In this document: in pieces, positions 6,917-10,748 of the stretch
Layout: every line of letters starts with the position of its first letter
How positions within the stretch are numbered: the stretch's first letter is position 1
DNA from: CAINVV01 sp964506325
GTDB lineage: Bacteria > Bacteroidota > Bacteroidia > Bacteroidales > Prolixibacteraceae
Length of the DNA stretch: 10,748 bases
Assembly (NCBI GenBank): GCA_964506325.1
Contig: CAZDLO010000115.1
Span: forward strand, 1-10,748
Direction of reading: 5' to 3'
Notes under the pieces: model-generated
What the model saw: only the letters and a program-made list of their open reading frames with translations
Database searches by the model: none
What the model was told of the DNA's origin: nothing
Program-made: the position numbers and the translations under genes

Positions 6917-8353
6917 ATGGAAACCGATCGTAGAAATTTTCTCAAAATGACAGGTCTGGCAGGGATAACTATAGCTTCTGGTGACCTGAAAAGCATGGCT
7001 GGCGAAATAAAAAGCCGCAACATTGCCGATCTGCCTCAGCGCAGCGAGCATCTGCAAAAATCGCATGTGCAACATTTCAACATGTCAGGTTTCGCAGCAC
7101 CAAAATTAGAAACAGTTCGGGTTGGATTTATCGGTTTGGGTGGTAGAGGTCCTTCCCATGTGAAAACCTTAAAGCGCATAGAGGGTGTAGAGATTATAGC
7201 GTTGTGCGATGTACGCACAGAAAGAGCTGAGGAAGTAAGAAAGTCGCTGGAAAACTCGCCTCATAAACCCGTAGTCTATGCAGGTGGTGAAAACGAGTGG
7301 AAAAAACTCTGTGAGCGAAACGATATTGATTTAGTCTACGTCACTACCCCTTGGTACATGCACGCGGATATGGCTATATACGCCATGGAACAAGGAAAAC
7401 ATGTGGCAACAGAGGTTCCTGCTGCTGGCTCACTGGAGGAATGTTGGAAGTTGGTGGAAACTGCCGAGCGCACCCGTAAACACTGCATGATGATGGAGAA
7501 TTATGTGTACGGTATTAATGAATTGGTTACCCTGAATATGGCCCGGCAAGGTTTTTTTGGTGAAATGGTTCACGGTGATTGCGCCTACATCGACAGCAAG
7601 ATGCGCAACAATTTTAATCCAAAAGGTTACTGGGATATGTGGTGGTTGAAAATTTATGCCAACAGAAAGGGTAACATTTATCCAACGCACGGGGTAGGTC
7701 ACATTTGTCAGCTTATGGATATCAACAGGGGTGACAGGTTGGATTATCTGGTATCGCTTGAAAGTAACGATTTCCAGATGGCAGCAAAGTCCAAAGAATT
7801 GGCTGAAAAAAATGACATCTTTAAGCCTTTTGTTGGAAAAGATTATCGTGGAAACATGAACACCACGCTAATTAAAACGAAGAAGGGACGTTCTATTATG
7901 CTACAGCACGATGGCACATCTCCTCGCCTCCACAATTGCATTAACGGGGTTTACGGCACCAAAGGTTCCTCCCTTCAATTCCCCGGCCCTCTCCGAATTT
8001 CTAAGGAAGATGGGGCATGGGTATCTCAGGAGGAGTGTGATTCCCTGGTTACAAAATATACCCCTAACATTTATAAAAAAGTTGGTGAAACAACCAGGAA
8101 CAGTGGTCATGGCGGAAGTGATCTAATGGAAGATTGGCATTTGATTGACTGCCTGCGCAATGGTCTTCCTCTCGACCAGGATGTTTACGATGCAGCAGCG
8201 TGGAGCTCCATTATACCCTTGAGCGAGTGGTCGGTTAACAACCGTTCAGGGGCCATTGATGTACCCGATTTTACGGCTGGTTCATGGAAAAAAAACAAAC
8301 TCAACATGGATATTGAATTGAAGAATGGCGGTGGAAATACCAAAATATATTAG
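6917..8353 (+). CDS. GH109-type NAD-dependent alpha-N-acetylgalactosaminidase-like protein
   Basis: A 478-residue Gfo/Idh/MocA-fold protein that matches the GH109 glycosidases (type enzyme: the Elizabethkingia alpha-N-acetylgalactosaminidase). In that family tightly bound NAD+ oxidises C3 of the sugar transiently, the bond is cleaved by elimination, and water is added back. The start METDRRNFLKMTG is a Tat leader, fitting export after folding with NAD. VRVGFIGLGGRGPS (about 67-80) is the dinucleotide-binding loop, followed by ALCDVR, TTPWYMHADMAIYAMEQGKH, EVPAA, the KHCMMMENY block, NMARQGFFGE, the active-site GNIYPTHGVG (252-261) and NINRGD-type DINRGDRLDYLVS. The C-terminal GLPLDQDVYDAAAWS and PLSEWSVNNR are also family signatures. 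I chose the ATG at 6917 over a TTG at 6896 because the leader then begins properly. A possible -7 box lies at 6877. It is followed after 159 bases by an alpha/beta hydrolase. Substrate could be alpha-GalNAc or a related alpha-sugar. Confidence 0.88.
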   Translation: METDRRNFLKMTGLAGITIASGDLKSMAGEIKSRNIADLPQRSEHLQKSHVQHFNMSGFAAPKLETVRVGFIGLGGRGPSHVKTLKRIEGVEIIALCDVRTERAEEVRKSLENSPHKPVVYAGGENEWKKLCERNDIDLVYVTTPWYMHADMAIYAMEQGKHVATEVPAAGSLEECWKLVETAERTRKHCMMMENYVYGINELVTLNMARQGFFGEMVHGDCAYIDSKMRNNFNPKGYWDMWWLKIYANRKGNIYPTHGVGHICQLMDINRGDRLDYLVSLESNDFQMAAKSKELAEKNDIFKPFVGKDYRGNMNTTLIKTKKGRSIMLQHDGTSPRLHNCINGVYGTKGSSLQFPGPLRISKEDGAWVSQEECDSLVTKYTPNIYKKVGETTRNSGHGGSDLMEDWHLIDCLRNGLPLDQDVYDAAAWSSIIPLSEWSVNNRSGAIDVPDFTAGSWKKNKLNMDIELKNGGGNTKIY

Positions 8354-8512
8354 CCGTAAATTCAAATCAGCTTATTAAGTCGTCATGAAACGCACCTGCA
8401 GCATAATTTCAATTCAAGTGATGCCGCACAAATAGTCGTGAAAATTAAGAAAAGTACTGTCCTCATGCATCTAAGATCCACGAAGCAAATTAAATAAACA
8501 AATTATATTCTA

Positions 8513-9649
8513 GTGAAAAGAATAATTTTTGTAATTTCTTTGGTGGCATTTACAGCCGTCATGTATAGCTGCTGGAACATACAAAGTAAAAATGTAGTTT
8601 CTGAACAGCCAGCAGCAAGCCTCGTTAGGAGTTTTAATTGCGTTGACTCTTTTGATTTCTATAAGCATCAAATGGACATGTATAATAATGCAGCGTATAA
8701 ATTTCATTTTAAGGGAACTACAAAGCCTGAATTTGAAAATTGGCAAAATGAGTATAAAGCAGCCCTAAAAGAAAAGCTGGGTTTGAATAAAATGGCTGCT
8801 CAGCTAAAAGGTTATAAGCCGAAGGTGGTGAAAGAGAATTCCGAAGATTTAGGCTTTGCCATAAGAGAATATTGGCGTATATGGACAGAACCTACTGTGG
8901 ATCTTCCCTTCGTCCTTTTATTGCCTAAAGATATTAAAGGCACTGCTCCACTAATGATAACCCCGCATGGACACGAAAGCAACCTGGCCTATGCTGGCAT
9001 TTATGCAAATGAAAATGAGCGTAAGGCATACGAAGGCTTGCAGGATATCGCGTTGCAGGCGGTAAAAAGAGGTTTTATTACGATTCTGCCAACCACACGT
9101 GGCATTCGTGGCATGGGTGGTATTGGCTGCGCCAGACAAGTTGTAACGGATGCATTGGTTGGACGAACCGCTGTTGGCGACCGTGTTTGGGATGTTGAGA
9201 AAGTTCTTGATTGGGCTTTAGAAACCCTATCCGTTGATAAAAGCAGAGTTATTATTACTGGTAACTCTGGTGGCGGTTGCGTTACCCTTTGGGCAGGAGC
9301 TCTCGATGACCGGTTTGCTGTTTCTAGTCCACACGGATTCGTATGCTCGTTCATCGATGGCTTAGGATTGCTTAAGCACTGTAGTTGTAGCTACGTCCCT
9401 GGGATTTTGGATTACTCCGACGTTGGAGATATTGCCGCACTGACAGCTCCGAGACTCCTATGCATTGGTCATGGTGATAAGGATGGAATCTTCCCGATAG
9501 CCTCCGTAAAAAAAGAGTTCGTCCAAACACAAAAAGTATATGCTGCTGCTGGTGTTCCCAACAATTGTGAGCTTAAAATTGGAGATGAAGGACACCGTTA
9601 CTATAGCGCAGAATTTTGGAGTTTTTTAAGTCAACATATTAAGTTTTGA
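8513..9649 (+). CDS. Lipoprotein alpha/beta hydrolase, esterase-like
   Basis: A 378-residue alpha/beta-hydrolase of the acetylxylan-esterase/Abhydrolase_7-like group, probably removing ester groups from glycans or related compounds. The start is GTG at 8513, giving MKRIIFVISLVAFTAVMYSC, a lipoprotein signal with the modified Cys at 20; the lipobox MYSC has Met where Leu is commonest. The core begins near residue 115. PHGHES (151-156) is the oxyanion-hole region, and GNSGGG at 250-255 carries the nucleophile Ser252. HGDKDGIFP at 320-328 holds the acid (probably Asp324), and EGHRYY carries the catalytic His361, so the triad is complete. The block HCSCSYVPGILDYSDVGDIAAL is typical of this sub-group. 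A 38-base spacer separates it from the second URO-D gene, so the two are probably co-transcribed. The 159 bases before it hold no clear promoter or terminator. The substrate is unknown; peptidase-like members exist in the wider fold. Confidence 0.82.
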   Translation: MKRIIFVISLVAFTAVMYSCWNIQSKNVVSEQPAASLVRSFNCVDSFDFYKHQMDMYNNAAYKFHFKGTTKPEFENWQNEYKAALKEKLGLNKMAAQLKGYKPKVVKENSEDLGFAIREYWRIWTEPTVDLPFVLLLPKDIKGTAPLMITPHGHESNLAYAGIYANENERKAYEGLQDIALQAVKRGFITILPTTRGIRGMGGIGCARQVVTDALVGRTAVGDRVWDVEKVLDWALETLSVDKSRVIITGNSGGGCVTLWAGALDDRFAVSSPHGFVCSFIDGLGLLKHCSCSYVPGILDYSDVGDIAALTAPRLLCIGHGDKDGIFPIASVKKEFVQTQKVYAAAGVPNNCELKIGDEGHRYYSAEFWSFLSQHIKF

Positions 9650-9687
9650 GCAAATAAATCAACTTTTTGTAAAAATTCAAAAACTAT

Positions 9688-10748
9688 ATGACAGATTACA
9701 ACAGAAACTCCTTTATTCAGTCTGAAATATTACCCGTTGATTTGGTACTTCATCAATCATGGTGGAATAAGCACGCTGGAATAATTTTTGATGAGGACTT
9801 TTACTACCATCCTTTGAAGAGAGTAGAGGTTGAAAGGCAAATGGAGCGGGAGCTGTATGAAAGATTTGGAAAATTTGGGTTGGGAGCTAATGCCAATGAA
9901 GAGCTGCCGGTTATCGGTCCTATACATAATGCATCGGGCTATATAATTTCTGAAATGCTGGGATGCAAAGTAATTTACGAAGAAGATTCTGCACCACAGG
10001 TAATCGCCATGGGAAAGGAGAGCATTGACGTTGAATTTGATCCATTCAAAACGGAGGCGTTTAAGAAGCTGGAAAAACTTCGCAACAGCCTCAAAGCAAA
10101 GTACGGATACATAGTTGGTGATATTAACTGGAGTGGAATTTTAAATGCTGCACTTGATGTTGTTGGAGAGAAAATCCTGATGGATTTTTTCATGCAGCCA
10201 AAGGAAACCCAAAAACAAATGCAATATTTAGCATACGTGCTGGAAAAATTTACTGGTTACATTTCAAAAGAAACAGGTACCAGCTCCATCTCTGTAAACA
10301 GAAATGTCCGGAAAATAGAAAAGCCTGTATTTCTTCATTCCGAATGCTCTAACACCATGATTTCGACAGATTTGTACGAAGAATTCTTAATGCCAATTGA
10401 TATTGCATGGAGCGGGAAATATCGTCCTTTTGGGATTCATTACTGCGGCAAGGATCCACATCGCTATGCTGAATCTTTTGGTAAAATTAAAAATTTAGAT
10501 TTTCTTGATTTAGGGTGGGGCGGAGATGTAAAGGAGCTGAGAAAGCATTTACCCAACACATTTTTTAATCTTCGTTTAAACCCTGTCACCCTTAATGAAA
10601 ACACAAGCGAAGAGTTGGAAAATACAATCATTCGGCTGGTGGAAGAATCTGCTAATCCTTACCTGACAGGAGTTTGCTGTATTAATATGGATCACAAGGT
10701 TGATGATTCTAAAATCATCACGATTTTTAAGACTGTTGAAGCCCTGAG
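9688..10748 (+). CDS. Second URO-D/methyltransferase-like protein, 3' end outside window
   Basis: The frame is open from the ATG at 9688 to the window end (353 codons and two bases). The product begins MTDYNRNSFIQSEILP and belongs to the URO-D superfamily by its C-terminal half. FGIHYCGKDPHRYAE carries His251 and Cys253, followed by NLDFLDLGWGGDVKELRKHL and, later, GVCCIN with Cys330 and Cys331. This is again an HxC...C zinc-ligand pattern of MtaA/CmuA-type methyltransferases, not of HemE. The N-terminal half (QSWWNKHAGIIFDEDFYY, LKRVEVERQMERELYERFG) has no match in the first URO-D protein of the window, so the two are distant relatives, not a duplication. No signal peptide, so cytoplasmic. 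It lies 38 bases after the hydrolase gene. Family members are usually 340-400 residues, so little is missing. Methyl donor and acceptor are unknown; the call could also be a non-catalytic relative. Confidence 0.8.
   Translation, partial: MTDYNRNSFIQSEILPVDLVLHQSWWNKHAGIIFDEDFYYHPLKRVEVERQMERELYERFGKFGLGANANEELPVIGPIHNASGYIISEMLGCKVIYEEDSAPQVIAMGKESIDVEFDPFKTEAFKKLEKLRNSLKAKYGYIVGDINWSGILNAALDVVGEKILMDFFMQPKETQKQMQYLAYVLEKFTGYISKETGTSSISVNRNVRKIEKPVFLHSECSNTMISTDLYEEFLMPIDIAWSGKYRPFGIHYCGKDPHRYAESFGKIKNLDFLDLGWGGDVKELRKHLPNTFFNLRLNPVTLNENTSEELENTIIRLVEESANPYLTGVCCINMDHKVDDSKIITIFKTVEAL

Noticed and set aside
9001..9354. Minus-strand 117-residue ORF opposite the hydrolase
   Set aside because: Its Ser/Pro/Thr-rich product mirrors codon bias of the real gene, and it covers the catalytic Ser region of the plus-strand protein.

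Overview
The window looks like a piece of an accessory carbohydrate-degradation region from a member of the Bacteroidota. It appears to be a draft or metagenomic scaffold, because a run of exactly 100 N sits inside one gene. The lineage call rests on Tat-type leaders of the RR-x-FLK kind, A-rich instead of Shine-Dalgarno-like sequence before most starts, one sequence fitting the Bacteroidota -7 box (TAnnTTTG), and the protein families present. I see no ribosomal or tRNA genes, CRISPR array or complete insertion sequence.

Left part (1-2162, plus strand): the 3' portion of a GH29 alpha-L-fucosidase that enters from outside the window, an intergenic inverted repeat, and a URO-D superfamily protein. 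The latter has the His-x-Cys...Cys zinc-ligand pattern of corrinoid-linked methyltransferases rather than of true HemE.

Middle part (2260-6164, minus strand): an FG-GAP/VCBS beta-propeller protein with a signal peptide, interrupted by the N gap. It lies 66 bases upstream of a Tat-leader FAD-dependent oxidoreductase, and the two probably form an operon. This pair converges on the left genes.

Right part (6284-10748, plus strand): a small conserved-looking hypothetical gene, then a short chimeric ORF whose last 26 residues resemble the C-terminus of the next gene, then a GH109-type NAD-dependent glycosidase of the Gfo/Idh/MocA fold. After these come a lipoprotein alpha/beta hydrolase and a second, distinct URO-D/methyltransferase-like gene that runs off the window end.

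Taken together (inference), the products could trim a fucosylated, alpha-GalNAc-type or similarly decorated glycan: fucosidase, GH109 enzyme and esterase-like hydrolase, with an FAD oxidoreductase and two methyltransferase-like proteins handling oxidised or methylated parts. No SusC/SusD pair, sulfatase or regulator is visible, so this is not a complete polysaccharide utilisation locus. The most unusual points are the two different URO-D-like proteins with zinc-thiol motifs among glycan enzymes, the paralogue scar before the GH109 gene, and an Asn in place of a usual His in the fucosidase active-site motif.
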